64,000 nucleotides of DNA. Source: CAZSDU01 sp963662525 (GTDB lineage: Bacteria > Bacteroidota > Bacteroidia > Bacteroidales > FEN-979). The position numbers and the translations under genes were made by a program. A model generated the notes under the pieces. That model searched no databases and was not told where the DNA came from. It was given only the letters and a program-made list of their open reading frames with translations. Of the stretch, positions 1-8,282 are shown piece after piece. Every line of letters starts with the position of its first letter. The stretch's first letter is position 1. The stretch spans positions 62,001-126,000 of the forward strand of contig OY759717.1 of the NCBI GenBank assembly GCA_963662525.1. Direction: 5' to 3'.

Positions 1-860
1 TCTGGAACAATTTCAGGATCAGCAATTTGAAGTGAAGTGAGGTTAATGGAACCAATTCCATGATTAATATTCAAATATAAAAAATTGTTTTTAATTCCGA
101 TCCCATCGCCGAAATTCATTTCAAAAATTGTATTAGTGAAAGTATTGGTATATAGTGTATACCTTGAAATACTTCCGGTTTGTGGTCCACCATCAATGGT
201 CCGATTAACTGAAAAGATATGTCCATTATAGTTATATAAATTCCATATTCCGACCGCATCCGGTCCAAGGTTGATTTCTCTGCTCAACAACCAGGTATCG
301 GAAGGAATTACTGCAAGTTTACCCTCGGGTGTGCCATAGGTTCCTGGCACTGCGACATAAATACTGTCACCGTTAGCCGTGATTCCACCACAATCACCAG
401 AAATATTCTGGATTCTGGCAATAAGAGAAAGATTCGTGGCATCTAAAACTTCAACAAAAAAACGCTTGATAGGTCCTTGTTTACTCACAATCAGACGATC
501 ATTATAAATAAATAATTTACTGATGCCAGAATCGGCCTTTGCAACAACACGCTGGTAATTATCTAAATTATATTTGATAATGGAATCGCCCGCAGCGACA
601 TATGCATATTTTCCGCTAATTACTACATCTTGGGCGGATTGGGTATAAATAATGCCAAAACCAACCGACTGTTGCGAAACAGGGTTATACGTTTGAACTG
701 TGACATAGTCATTGTATGGTGGTGTAGATTCGTATTTACCACTGTTCACCGTAATGACCTGGTTGACCCATTCATTTCTTTGGGAATAAGAAGTAAATGA
801 AGAAAAAAGTATGATACAAACAAATATCCAGGGAGTAAGAGTTGATTTTTTCATATTCAT
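1..860 (-). CDS. Secreted beta-propeller-like protein, C-terminus cut by window edge
   Basis: This minus-strand frame starts at 860 (or at a second ATG, 854, giving MKKSTL) and stays open to the left edge, so the C-terminus is missing. About 285 residues are visible. A signal peptide is clear: MKKSTL, a hydrophobic stretch, then SYSQ. The rest contains repeated short beta-type blades such as GKYAYVAAGDSIIKYNL, NDRLIVSKQG and GDSIYVAVPG, which resemble the YncE/DUF5074 propeller proteins that Bacteroidota export. Many such proteins end in a T9SS domain, but that end is outside the window. Family assignment is by pattern only; export is fairly certain, function unknown. Confidence 0.6.
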   Translation of the reverse strand, partial: MNMKKSTLTPWIFVCIILFSSFTSYSQRNEWVNQVITVNSGKYESTPPYNDYVTVQTYNPVSQQSVGFGIIYTQSAQDVVISGKYAYVAAGDSIIKYNLDNYQRVVAKADSGISKLFIYNDRLIVSKQGPIKRFFVEVLDATNLSLIARIQNISGDCGGITANGDSIYVAVPGTYGTPEGKLAVIPSDTWLLSREINLGPDAVGIWNLYNYNGHIFSVNRTIDGGPQTGSISRYTLYTNTFTNTIFEMNFGDGIGIKNNFLYLNINHGIGSINLTSLQIADPEIVP

Positions 861-990
861 TATTTTTGTTTCAATATTCACCTTATGTCAATTGGTGGCA
901 TAAGTAATAGTACAAAAGTAAAATATTTTTTCTTCCCGAAGCCAGATAATTTATAAATTTGTCAGTGGAAATACATCTTACATGCCATCT

Positions 991-1209
991 ATGAAGTATA
1001 AAGGTTTCTTGCGTTTGATTTTCTTTCTTTTTTTTGTTTTTCTGATGGCCTCAATTATGATCTCCTGTAAATCCAGAAAAGCTGTTTGTGATGCGAACCG
1101 TTCACAAAAAATCATGAAATTAAAGAAGAACCGTAGTAATTACAAGGTCCGTTACGATTACAAATCAAAGCCCGTCAGAAAAGATTATGTAATCAGAAAT
1201 GGACGGTAA
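991..1209 (+). CDS. Small lipoprotein, hypothetical
   Basis: This encodes about 72 residues if started at the ATG at 991 (MKYKGF); a second ATG lies three codons upstream at 982. A long hydrophobic segment (LIFFLFFVFLMASIMISC) ends in a cysteine, which fits a lipoprotein signal peptide with lipobox IMISC. The mature part is short and very basic (KSRK, KIMKLKKNRSNYK). A TAAATTTG element at 954-961 resembles the Bacteroidota -7 box. Its last 11 bases overlap the start of the following serine hydrolase, so the two are probably co-transcribed and translationally coupled. I do not recognise a family. Confidence 0.5.
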   Translation: MKYKGFLRLIFFLFFVFLMASIMISCKSRKAVCDANRSQKIMKLKKNRSNYKVRYDYKSKPVRKDYVIRNGR

Positions 1210-2329
1210 AGTAAATTTTTTCCCAGTTATTATTTTTCTTTTTGCCGGATTAATATTTGCCCTTGTTTCATGTCATGTAGCTAGGTCTATATACTGGAAT
1301 GTAACAGATCTTAAGGATTATAAAAAGTTCCCAGTTGACACTTTAATAAAGTCGGATCATCCATGGAAATTTCATGAAGCTCAGGACTCAAAAAAAATCC
1401 GAAACAGTATTAATAACAGATTTCCGGCAGATTCTGTTTCCTTCAATGAACTGCTTCAGCGAAACAACACTGTCGCATTTTTGATTATAAGAAATGACAC
1501 CATCATTGATGAGCGTTATTTTAACGGATACTCCAGAACTTCAATTCTTCCCTCCTTCTCCATTGCAAAATCTTTTGTTTCAGCGCTTGTCGGGGTTGCA
1601 ATTGAAGAAGGAAATATAAAATCGCTTGATCAATCTATTAAGGAGTTTCTCCCCGAACTTAAGGATTCTGGTATGATCAAGGTTACACTTAAGAACCTCA
1701 TAGAGATGCGTTCTGGTCTGGATTATAATGAAGCCTATCTGAATCCCTTTGGGGAGGTAGCAAAATTTTATTACGGGTTGAATCTGCGAAAATATGTATA
1801 TCAATTAAAAACTGCTTCGGAGCCTGGCCATAGTTATCGGTATCAAAGCGCTAATACCCAGCTTTTAGCAATGGCAATTGAGAACACTACCGGGAAAACT
1901 CTCCATCAATATTTCCAGGAAAAGATCTGGAATTTATTGGGACCGGAATACGAGGCTTCATGGAGTTTTGATAGTTATAGAGATCATGAAGTCAAAGCAT
2001 TTTGTTGTTTTAATGGCAGGATAACAGATTTTGCCAAATTCGGACGATTATTTTTAAATCAGGGCAACTGGAATGGAAAAACTGTTATTCCATCCTCCTG
2101 GGTTTCTGAATCATTGACTATCTCAAATAATTCAAGGGATTCGGATAGCATTCCATATACCTATGGCTGGAGGGTAACACGTTCGGGTGATTTTTTTGCG
2201 AAAGGTGTGGGCGGTCAATACCTATATATTTGTCCACACCATCATATTCTCATTTTACGTTTTGGGTCGCAATATGGGACTATTCACTGGGTTGATTTCA
2301 TGGAAAAAATTTGTCATAATCAACCTTAA
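1199..2329 (+). CDS. Serine hydrolase, beta-lactamase/6-aminohexanoate-dimer hydrolase type
   Basis: This is a class C beta-lactamase-fold serine hydrolase. The nucleophile motif SxxK is seen as S121-I-A-K124 (PSFSIAKSFVSAL). The second motif is Y215-Q-S (YRYQSANTQLL), and a glycine-rich GVGGQY near residue 335 takes the place of the KTG motif. The YxS and GxGGQ forms are those of the NylB/EstB branch rather than true beta-lactamases, so an esterase, amidase or peptidase role is more likely than antibiotic resistance. The N-terminus is hydrophobic with a possible lipobox (ALVSC, Cys25), suggesting a periplasmic, membrane-anchored enzyme. It overlaps the small lipoprotein gene upstream by 11 bases and converges with a thioesterase gene whose stop abuts its own. 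Substrate unknown. Confidence 0.85.
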   Translation: MDGKVNFFPVIIFLFAGLIFALVSCHVARSIYWNVTDLKDYKKFPVDTLIKSDHPWKFHEAQDSKKIRNSINNRFPADSVSFNELLQRNNTVAFLIIRNDTIIDERYFNGYSRTSILPSFSIAKSFVSALVGVAIEEGNIKSLDQSIKEFLPELKDSGMIKVTLKNLIEMRSGLDYNEAYLNPFGEVAKFYYGLNLRKYVYQLKTASEPGHSYRYQSANTQLLAMAIENTTGKTLHQYFQEKIWNLLGPEYEASWSFDSYRDHEVKAFCCFNGRITDFAKFGRLFLNQGNWNGKTVIPSSWVSESLTISNNSRDSDSIPYTYGWRVTRSGDFFAKGVGGQYLYICPHHHILILRFGSQYGTIHWVDFMEKICHNQP

Positions 2330-2812
2330 TCAGCTATTGCCATCAAAAAAGGTTTCATGATCAGGGTAATAAAGAGATTCTTTGGCTTTTTTTTCAGTAA
2401 AAGTGTAAAATGTAAAAAGTCCTTCAGATGCAAGAACGTTATTTGAAGTAAAAAGTTTGACCGAGATATCTGCAAGATTACGTCGAATTCCAACCACTCT
2501 GGCTTTAAGGATAACAGGTCCCTTATCAATATGCACTGTTTTTCTGTACCTGATTTCGGCCTTTGAAGTCACACCAGAGGTTTTGACTTTTACATATACT
2601 GTCCAACTCGCAATTTCATCCATAAGTGCTGCCTGAATTCCTCCGTGTAAAACCTTATGATAACCCTGAAAAAATGTAACAGGATCCCATTCGGATACAA
2701 TCTCATCCTCTTCTTCACGAAAAGTCATATGTAGGCCCTGGGGGTTATCGGGGGAACATCCAAAGCAATAATAACCCTCCAGGTGAATGAAAGGATTATT
2801 GATTTTTCTCAT
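2330..2812 (-). CDS. Hotdog-fold thioesterase, PaaI family
   Basis: A 160-residue protein of the PaaI/YbgC hotdog superfamily, which hydrolyses acyl-CoA thioesters in the cytoplasm. The helix motif HGGIQAALMDEIASW contains the HGG turn and the acidic residue usually involved in catalysis. The N-terminus carries the motif CFGCSPDNPQGL, common in a PaaI subfamily. It has no signal peptide. Its ATG overlaps the TGA of the upstream MORN-repeat gene by four bases, so the two are translationally coupled. The acyl substrate cannot be told from sequence. Confidence 0.85.
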   Translation of the reverse strand: MRKINNPFIHLEGYYCFGCSPDNPQGLHMTFREEEDEIVSEWDPVTFFQGYHKVLHGGIQAALMDEIASWTVYVKVKTSGVTSKAEIRYRKTVHIDKGPVILKARVVGIRRNLADISVKLFTSNNVLASEGLFTFYTFTEKKAKESLYYPDHETFFDGNS

Positions 2813-3585
2813 TTTGTGATACCTGCTTTGTATTTTTGAATTTTTATGGCTTTACCGGTTTCATCAAATTCTGTCCATGTTCCTTCCTGAAGATCATTGA
2901 TATATTGACCTGAAGTTTTTACCATCCCGGTTCTGAATAACTCCTTGTATGGTCCCGATTTCACATTATCTTTGTAGGTTACAATGGTTTGCACGCTATC
3001 ATTTTCATAAAATGTTTTTTGAAGGCCATCGAAGTTCCCCATCTTATAATTATATATCGCAATGGTTCTTCCAGATTTATTAAACCATTTTGATGTTCCA
3101 TCTTTCATATCGTCCCTGTAATATGATTCTTCCTGAAGTTTATTATTATCATAATATAATCGGGCAACACCATTTTTCTTACCGTATAAATAGTTTGCCT
3201 CTGAAGTTGGTGATTCATTAAACTGGCTATAAGTAATAGAGGACCCATGTAACATTCCTTTCTTATAATAATCAATTTGCGTAATCTTTCCTTTTCGATC
3301 GAACTGTATGGAAATACCGTCTTTTAATCCTTTTGAAAAATACTCTAACCTGGCAGGCATTGAATTGATATAACAGGAGATCCAGTTGCCTACCTTTACA
3401 TTTTCCGAATACTCTCCTTTCATTAGGAATTCTCCCGATTTTTCTTCCCAATAGCCTATTTTCATGTTATATTTATCAAGTCTGTTAATGGAATCATTGT
3501 TTTTTTGTTCTGTGGTAAGCTGTGCAAATAAAACAGAATTAACCATGAATAGCATGGCTGACATCAGAAGCAATATTTTTTTCAT
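2809..3585 (-). CDS. Secreted MORN-repeat protein, YwqK-type
   Basis: About 258 residues when started at the ATG of MKKILLLMS (3585). A longer frame begins seven codons upstream, but the chosen start gives a clean signal peptide ending LFAQ. The mature part is a series of about 20-24-residue MORN-like units with the pattern G-x-x-x-x-Y-x-x-(D/N)-x-x-K-x-G, for example KNGVARLYYDNNKLQEES and MKDGTSKWFNKSGRTIAIY. Such proteins are often labelled YwqK-family antitoxins, but no toxin partner is visible here and this copy is exported, so that label should not be taken literally. It is coupled by an ATGA overlap to the thioesterase gene. Confidence 0.8.
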   Translation of the reverse strand: MKKILLLMSAMLFMVNSVLFAQLTTEQKNNDSINRLDKYNMKIGYWEEKSGEFLMKGEYSENVKVGNWISCYINSMPARLEYFSKGLKDGISIQFDRKGKITQIDYYKKGMLHGSSITYSQFNESPTSEANYLYGKKNGVARLYYDNNKLQEESYYRDDMKDGTSKWFNKSGRTIAIYNYKMGNFDGLQKTFYENDSVQTIVTYKDNVKSGPYKELFRTGMVKTSGQYINDLQEGTWTEFDETGKAIKIQKYKAGITK

Positions 3586-3608
3586 AGGATTATAATTTTG
3601 ATACAAAA

Positions 3609-4919
3609 TTAAACGAGTTCTGCATATAATTCAAAATTTTCGGCATTGATAATTTTCACATGATAGAACGCACCGATCTGAAGAGTATTGTCAGATTTTT
3701 TTATCAGGATTTCATTATCTATTTCAGGAGAGTCAAATTCTGATCTGGCAATATAATTATCATTCTCTTCAGAGTCAATAAGCACTTTCAGTGTTTTACC
3801 GATTTTATTTTTGTTTGATTGCAAAGATATTTCTTCCTGAATATGCATGAGCCATGCTGCCCTTTCCATTTTTATTTTTTCTGGTATATTATCCAGTAAA
3901 TCATAAGCGGAAGTGCCTTCTTCATGTGAATATGTGAAAACACCCATTCGTTCAAATCTCGATTCCCTTACAAATTGTTCAAGCTCAGCAAATTCCTGTT
4001 CTGTCTCTCCAGGGTAACCAACAATAATTGTTGTGCGTAGCGCAGCTTCAGGTAATTTTGACCTGATTTTCAGGAGAAGGTCCCTGCTTTTTTCGAGGGT
4101 CATATTCCTCTGCATTGATTTTAATATTCTGGTGCTTGCATGTTGAAGAGGAAGATCAATGTAATTGCAGATAGTTGGAGCATCTCTCATAACATCAAGG
4201 AGTTTCATAGGAAACCCATAAGGGTAGGTATAATGTAATCTGATCCATTCAAGGCCAGGTATTGAAGCAAGGTTTTCAAGGAGTGGTGCAATTAATCGCT
4301 TCTTCGACAAATCAAGTCCATAATAGGTTGTATCCTGGGAAATCAGAATTATTTCCTTGGCTCCGTGATTAACAAGTTTTTTAGCTTCCATTATGATGTC
4401 ATCCATAGGACGGGACACATGTTTTCCCCGAATCAGTGGAATTGCACAAAAAGAGCATACACGGTCACAGCCTTCAGCAATTTTCAGATAAGCATAATGG
4501 GAAGGTGTTGATATTTTTCTCTCTCCGACTAATTCCTTTCTAAAATTCCCTCCTAGTCTGGCAACAATTTTCTCCAAATCACTTACTCCGAAGAATCCAT
4601 CGACTTCAGGAATTTCAATAGCAAGCTCAGATGCATAACGCTGTGAAAGGCAACCCATGACAAAGACATTTTTCAGCAATCCTGATTTTTTTGCTCTGGA
4701 AAATTGAAGAATTGTATCGATGGATTCCTGTTTAGCATCAGAGATAAATCCGCAAGTATTGATAATAGCTGTATCGATTGATTTGAAATCAATGGGGTCA
4801 ATAATTACTTGAAATTGATTGGCATCCAGTTGACGTAACAAAATCTCAGTATCAACCAGGTTTTTAGCACATCCCAGAGACACGACCCCGATTCTATGGG
4901 GATGGAAATTTTTTCTCAT
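3609..4919 (-). CDS. rimO: Ribosomal protein S12 methylthiotransferase RimO
   Basis: RimO is a radical SAM enzyme that methylthiolates the conserved aspartate of ribosomal protein S12. The 436 residues show the N-terminal MTTase domain with GVVSLGCAKNLVDTE and further cysteines (NTCGF, MGCLSQR), which bind the auxiliary iron-sulfur cluster. The radical SAM motif follows as CDRVCSFC near residue 151. A C-terminal TRAM-like domain (about 370-436) binds substrate. The opening SLGCAKNLVD signature distinguishes RimO from MiaB. It lies 18 bases downstream of ftsY, the usual Bacteroidota arrangement. Confidence 0.96.
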   Translation of the reverse strand: MRKNFHPHRIGVVSLGCAKNLVDTEILLRQLDANQFQVIIDPIDFKSIDTAIINTCGFISDAKQESIDTILQFSRAKKSGLLKNVFVMGCLSQRYASELAIEIPEVDGFFGVSDLEKIVARLGGNFRKELVGERKISTPSHYAYLKIAEGCDRVCSFCAIPLIRGKHVSRPMDDIIMEAKKLVNHGAKEIILISQDTTYYGLDLSKKRLIAPLLENLASIPGLEWIRLHYTYPYGFPMKLLDVMRDAPTICNYIDLPLQHASTRILKSMQRNMTLEKSRDLLLKIRSKLPEAALRTTIIVGYPGETEQEFAELEQFVRESRFERMGVFTYSHEEGTSAYDLLDNIPEKIKMERAAWLMHIQEEISLQSNKNKIGKTLKVLIDSEENDNYIARSEFDSPEIDNEILIKKSDNTLQIGAFYHVKIINAENFELYAELV

Positions 4920-4937
4920 TGGGATGAAATTAATGGT

Positions 4938-5888
4938 TTAATTGAAAAGGCTATCAACAAATTCAAGCCGGTTGAATACCTGAAGATCTTCAATTGCTTC
5001 TCCTGTTCCAATATATTTAACGGGAATTTTAAATTGGTCAGAAATCCCGATTACCACACCACCTTTTGCGGTTCCATCAAGTTTTGTAAGGGCAATGGCA
5101 TTCACTTCCGTGGCAGCGGTGAACTGCTTTGCCTGTTCAAAGGCATTCTGGCCCGTTGATGCATCGAGGATTAGCAGTATTTCATGAGGCGCATCAGGTA
5201 CTATCTTTTGAACAACTTTTCTGATTTTTGAAAGTTCGTTCATCAAGTTGATTTTATTGTGCAGCCTGCCTGCAGTATCAATAATTACGACATCAGCACC
5301 CCTTGAAATGGCAGATTTGACTGTATCAAATGCAACAGAGGCGGGATCTGCACCCATGCCCTGAGTGATAATGGGAACTCCAACTCGTTCAGACCAAATT
5401 GTAAGCTGGTCGACAGCTGCGGCCCTGAAGGTATCGGCAGCTCCCAGTAAAACTGATTTTCCTGCTTTTTTAAATTGATACGCCATTTTTCCGATGGTAG
5501 TAGTTTTACCGACTCCATTCACTCCAACAACCATGATTACATATGGTTTTTTTTCTTCAGGGAATGAAAATTCAGTAAAATCCTGAATGCTGTTTTCTTG
5601 CAGTAATGACGCAATTTCTTCTTTCAAGATGACATTTAAATCAGAAGTACCGATAAATTTGTCCCTGGCAACTCTGGCTTCTATTCGGTTGATGATGCGA
5701 AGAGTAGTTTCAACGCCAACATCAGAAGTGATCAGTATTTCTTCAAGTTTATCAAGGACTTCATCGTCAATTTTTGATTTTCCGATAATTACCTTAGAAA
5801 GTCTGGTAAACAAATTTGTCTTGGTTTTCTGAAGCCCCTTTTCCAGGTTGTCTTTTTTGTCTTTTGAAAAAATATTAAAAAGACCCAT
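4938..5888 (-). CDS. ftsY: Signal recognition particle receptor FtsY
   Basis: FtsY is the membrane-associated SRP GTPase that docks ribosome-nascent-chain complexes at the Sec translocon. The 316 residues contain an N domain (about 20-100) and a G domain with G1 GVNGVGKTTTIGK, the I-box region GAADTFRAAAVDQL, G3 DTAGRLHNK and G4 TKLDGTAKGG. The acidic N-terminal A domain is absent or very short, as is common in this phylum. It is 18 bases upstream of rimO. A terminator-like hairpin between it and the DUF4295 gene suggests that ftsY-rimO expression is partly separated from rpmG. Confidence 0.97.
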   Translation of the reverse strand: MGLFNIFSKDKKDNLEKGLQKTKTNLFTRLSKVIIGKSKIDDEVLDKLEEILITSDVGVETTLRIINRIEARVARDKFIGTSDLNVILKEEIASLLQENSIQDFTEFSFPEEKKPYVIMVVGVNGVGKTTTIGKMAYQFKKAGKSVLLGAADTFRAAAVDQLTIWSERVGVPIITQGMGADPASVAFDTVKSAISRGADVVIIDTAGRLHNKINLMNELSKIRKVVQKIVPDAPHEILLILDASTGQNAFEQAKQFTAATEVNAIALTKLDGTAKGGVVIGISDQFKIPVKYIGTGEAIEDLQVFNRLEFVDSLFN

Positions 5889-5928
5889 ATTAAGAATATT
5901 TTGAAGAGGGTGATGAAAATAATGATAT

Positions 5929-5963
5929 AAAAAAAGCTTTTTCCCTGAAAGAAAAAAGCTTTT
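5929..5963 (-). terminator. Rho-independent terminator between the DUF4295 gene and ftsY
   Basis: Left arm 5932-5943 (aaaagctttttc) and right arm 5951-5963 (gaaaaaagctttt) pair with one bulged base around a 7-base loop. On the minus strand the stem is followed by an uninterrupted T run (the A run at 5929-5935 of the plus strand). It lies just after the DUF4295 stop and before ftsY. It could attenuate rather than fully end transcription into ftsY. Confidence 0.65.
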
Positions 5964-5984
5964 CCCTACAAACAGAGATAAGGG

Positions 5985-6146
5985 TTAATTGTCTTTGTTT
6001 GCTAAAAAGTCTTTTACCATGTCATTGGCAACGATGGTTTCTCTAAATATATAAGCACCTGATTTTGGTGACTTAACCATGCGGATAACTTTTGTAAAAT
6101 CTTTACCCGTGGAACTTTTAAAACTAGCAACTACTTTCTTTGCCAT
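5985..6146 (-). CDS. DUF4295 family small basic protein
   Basis: A 53-residue lysine-rich protein starting MAKKVVASFKSSTGKDF and ending FLANKDN. Small proteins of this family (DUF4295) are found almost only in Bacteroidota, next to rpmG and upstream of ftsY, exactly as here. The start lies 9 bases downstream of the rpmG stop, so it is co-transcribed with L33. The position and composition suggest a ribosome-associated protein, but its role is not established as far as I know. Confidence 0.9.
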   Translation of the reverse strand: MAKKVVASFKSSTGKDFTKVIRMVKSPKSGAYIFRETIVANDMVKDFLANKDN

Positions 6147-6155
6147 AATACATTA

Positions 6156-6344
6156 TTATTTAATTTCTTTATGTACAGTCACTTTTTTCAGGTAAGAATT
6201 GTACTTTTTAATTTCCAATCTTTCAGGTGTGTTTTTCTTGTTCTTGGTAGTTATATATCTGGAGATTCCAGGTACACCGCTTGTTTTCTGCTCCGTACAT
6301 TCAAGAATAACCTGAATCCTTTGATCTTTACTCTTCTTAGCCAT
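6156..6344 (-). CDS. rpmG: 50S ribosomal protein L33
   Basis: A 62-residue ribosomal protein L33, recognised by RIQVILECTE, RYITTKNKKNTPERLEIKKY and the lysine-rich ends. Only one cysteine is present (Cys15 in LECTE), so this is the zinc-independent form without the two CxxC pairs. It is the first gene of the rpmG-DUF4295-(ftsY-rimO) group and sits about 20 bases downstream of a predicted transcription start (promoter 6373-6403). In related genomes rpmB (L28) usually lies just upstream, but here the divergent xerD occupies that place. Confidence 0.96.
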   Translation of the reverse strand: MAKKSKDQRIQVILECTEQKTSGVPGISRYITTKNKKNTPERLEIKKYNSYLKKVTVHKEIK

Positions 6345-6372
6345 TTTATTCCTGCTTTATTTTAAGGGACTG

Positions 6373-6403
6373 CAAAATTAAATAATTTCGGGGAAATAAC
6401 AAA
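6373..6403 (-). promoter_or_regulatory. Bacteroidota-type promoter for rpmG
   Basis: Read on the minus strand, the sequence gives TTTG (6403-6400), a 19-base spacer, then TAATTTTG (6380-6373). This matches the TTTG-N19-21-TAnnTTTG consensus of the Bacteroidota housekeeping sigma factor. The predicted start of transcription near 6366 leaves a leader of about 20 bases before the rpmG ATG at 6344. Confidence 0.7.
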
Positions 6404-6462
6404 AATATTTTCTTACTTTTATTTTTTTGTATTTGAAAATATAATTGTTTAATAATCAATTA

Positions 6463-7368
6463 ATGGCCGATTGGAAATCCTATTTAAGAGGATTTAAGGC
6501 ATACCTTCAACTTGAACGGTCTTTATCAGAAAACTCCGTTACAGCATATATACATGATGTGGAAAAATTATGCCAGTACCTTGAACTTACCAAAACAAAT
6601 CTGCTTCCCGGACAGGTTGAGTCTACACATTTACAGAATTTCTTAAGATGGATTACAGAACTTGGGATAACTCCCAGATCTCAGGCAAGGCTTATGTCAG
6701 GATTAAAGGTTTTCTACAAGTATTTATTAATTGAAAACCTTGTCAGCCATGATCCTTGCAGCACGCTTGATGCTCCCAAGGTTGGAAGGAAGCTTCCGAT
6801 CTTCCTCAGCATTGAAGAAATTGAAAGCATTTTAGGTGAGATAGATTTAAGTACTCTGGAAGGGAACCGTAACAGGGCCATGCTGGAAACATTATATGGT
6901 TGCGGGCTGAGGGTTTCGGAGCTAGTTAATCTTAGAATCTCCAATTTATTTTTCAATGACGGGTTTATAAGGATTATTGGAAAAGGAGACAAAGAAAGGT
7001 TGGTTCCTATTGGTAGTATTGCACAGAAGGAAATATGCAGTTATCTGGATGCAATCAGACCTCGGATTTCCATTAAGTCCGGGCAGGAGGATGTTTTATT
7101 TTTAAACAGGAGAGGATCACGGATTTCCCGTATTATGGTATTCACTATCATTAAAGCACTTGCTAAAAAAGCCGGAATTAGAAAATCAATAAGTCCGCAT
7201 ACTTTCCGCCATTCCTTTGCCACTCATCTTGTTGAAGGAGGTGCTGACCTGAGAGCCGTTCAGGAAATGCTTGGGCATGAATCTATTACAACTACTGAAA
7301 TATACACCCACCTGGATCGTGACTATCTGAGAAGCACGATCATTCAGTATCATCCAAGAAGCGGGTAA
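6463..7368 (+). CDS. xerD: Site-specific tyrosine recombinase XerD
   Basis: XerD/XerC-type recombinases resolve chromosome dimers at dif. All catalytic residues are present (numbered from a possible TTG start at 6445): R156 (GCGLRVSEL), K180 (IGKGDKERLVP), H252 and R255 (HTFRHSFATHL), H278 (LGHESITTTE) and Y287 (IYTHLD). An N-terminal SAM-like DNA-binding domain spans about residues 10-95. I chose the ATG at 6463 (MADWKSYLRGF) because the earlier start is TTG and adds only six residues. It diverges from rpmG. The length and lack of nearby mobile-element genes favour the housekeeping recombinase over an integrase. Confidence 0.92.
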   Translation: MADWKSYLRGFKAYLQLERSLSENSVTAYIHDVEKLCQYLELTKTNLLPGQVESTHLQNFLRWITELGITPRSQARLMSGLKVFYKYLLIENLVSHDPCSTLDAPKVGRKLPIFLSIEEIESILGEIDLSTLEGNRNRAMLETLYGCGLRVSELVNLRISNLFFNDGFIRIIGKGDKERLVPIGSIAQKEICSYLDAIRPRISIKSGQEDVLFLNRRGSRISRIMVFTIIKALAKKAGIRKSISPHTFRHSFATHLVEGGADLRAVQEMLGHESITTTEIYTHLDRDYLRSTIIQYHPRSG

Positions 7369-7406
7369 CATGGCGAGGAGGTGACAAATTTAAATAGTTT
7401 CTGAAT

Positions 7407-8201
7407 TTACTTAAATGGTGAGTTGGGTTCCTTGGCCATATGATTGTAGACCATTTTATCTATGAATTTCGGGAAAAACATATTTAGAATTACAGTTAGT
7501 TTACCCTGGGTGGTAAGAACAATCCGGTGTTTTCTTTTTTCGATGGCATTAGCAATACTGATTGCAACTTTTTCAGCCGACATTAATTTGCTTTCATCAA
7601 GAGGGGTTTCTCCCTGCTGGCTTCCATCTTTTGATAATGCCACATTTCGAATATTGGAAGATGTAAACCCCGGGCATGCAATGAGAACATGAAGCCCTTT
7701 TTTCATGTTTTCAATCCTAACCACTTCAAGAAAACCCTGCATGGCGAATTTTGAAGCAGAATAACCCGTTCTTCCCGGTAATCCTTTATACCCCGCAACG
7801 GATGAAATACCTACCAGCGAACCATTTGTTTGTAAAAGGTAAGGAAGTGCATATTTGGTACAGTAAACGGTGCCCCAGAAATTTGTATTCATCAGGTTAT
7901 GGATCACTGACAATTGAACATCAGCAAAGAGTGCCCTCATGGAAATTCCAGCATTATTAATCAGGATATCAATTTGTCCATATTGTTCCATTGTTTTTTC
8001 AATCATTCTGCGGCAATCCTCTTCTTTAGAAACATCAGTTTTCAAGTATAAAATACCTGGAGTATTTTCAAAAAATTGCTCGTCTTTTCCTGCATTGCGA
8101 GAAGCAAGTGCCAATTTTGCACCTCTGGATGCTAATTCCTGTGCCAGGGCTTTTCCAATACCCGAAGATGCACCTGTAATGATGATGACTTTACCTTTCA
8201 T
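7407..8201 (-). CDS. SDR family NAD(P)-dependent oxidoreductase
   Basis: A classical short-chain dehydrogenase of 264 residues. The Rossmann motif TGASSGIG lies at 9-16, NNAG at 82-85 and the catalytic set at S134, Y147 and K151 (GYSASK). A basic residue after the glycine motif region (ASRNAGK) suggests NADP(H). The C-terminus (KMVYNHMAKEP) resembles the DHRS7/YqjQ-like 'classical SDR 7' group, which often acts on lipids or retinoid-like substrates, but the substrate here is unknown. It converges with xerD and diverges from the aminotransferase gene. Confidence 0.88.
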   Translation of the reverse strand: MKGKVIIITGASSGIGKALAQELASRGAKLALASRNAGKDEQFFENTPGILYLKTDVSKEEDCRRMIEKTMEQYGQIDILINNAGISMRALFADVQLSVIHNLMNTNFWGTVYCTKYALPYLLQTNGSLVGISSVAGYKGLPGRTGYSASKFAMQGFLEVVRIENMKKGLHVLIACPGFTSSNIRNVALSKDGSQQGETPLDESKLMSAEKVAISIANAIEKRKHRIVLTTQGKLTVILNMFFPKFIDKMVYNHMAKEPNSPFK

Positions 8202-8282
8202 AAATATTTTCTGAAATAGTTAAATAGCGAAATTAAGAAGTTTTAGTTTTATTTTCATTTAGTATCTTCGTAAAAAAATGGA

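Noticed and set aside
1199..2329. Serine hydrolase as an antibiotic-resistance beta-lactamase
   Set aside because: The YxS and GxGGQ motifs are those of the NylB/esterase branch, and it lacks the YxN and KTG motifs of class C beta-lactamases.
2809..3585. MORN-repeat protein as the antitoxin of a toxin-antitoxin pair
   Set aside because: It carries a signal peptide and its partner in the coupled pair is a thioesterase, so no toxin is present.
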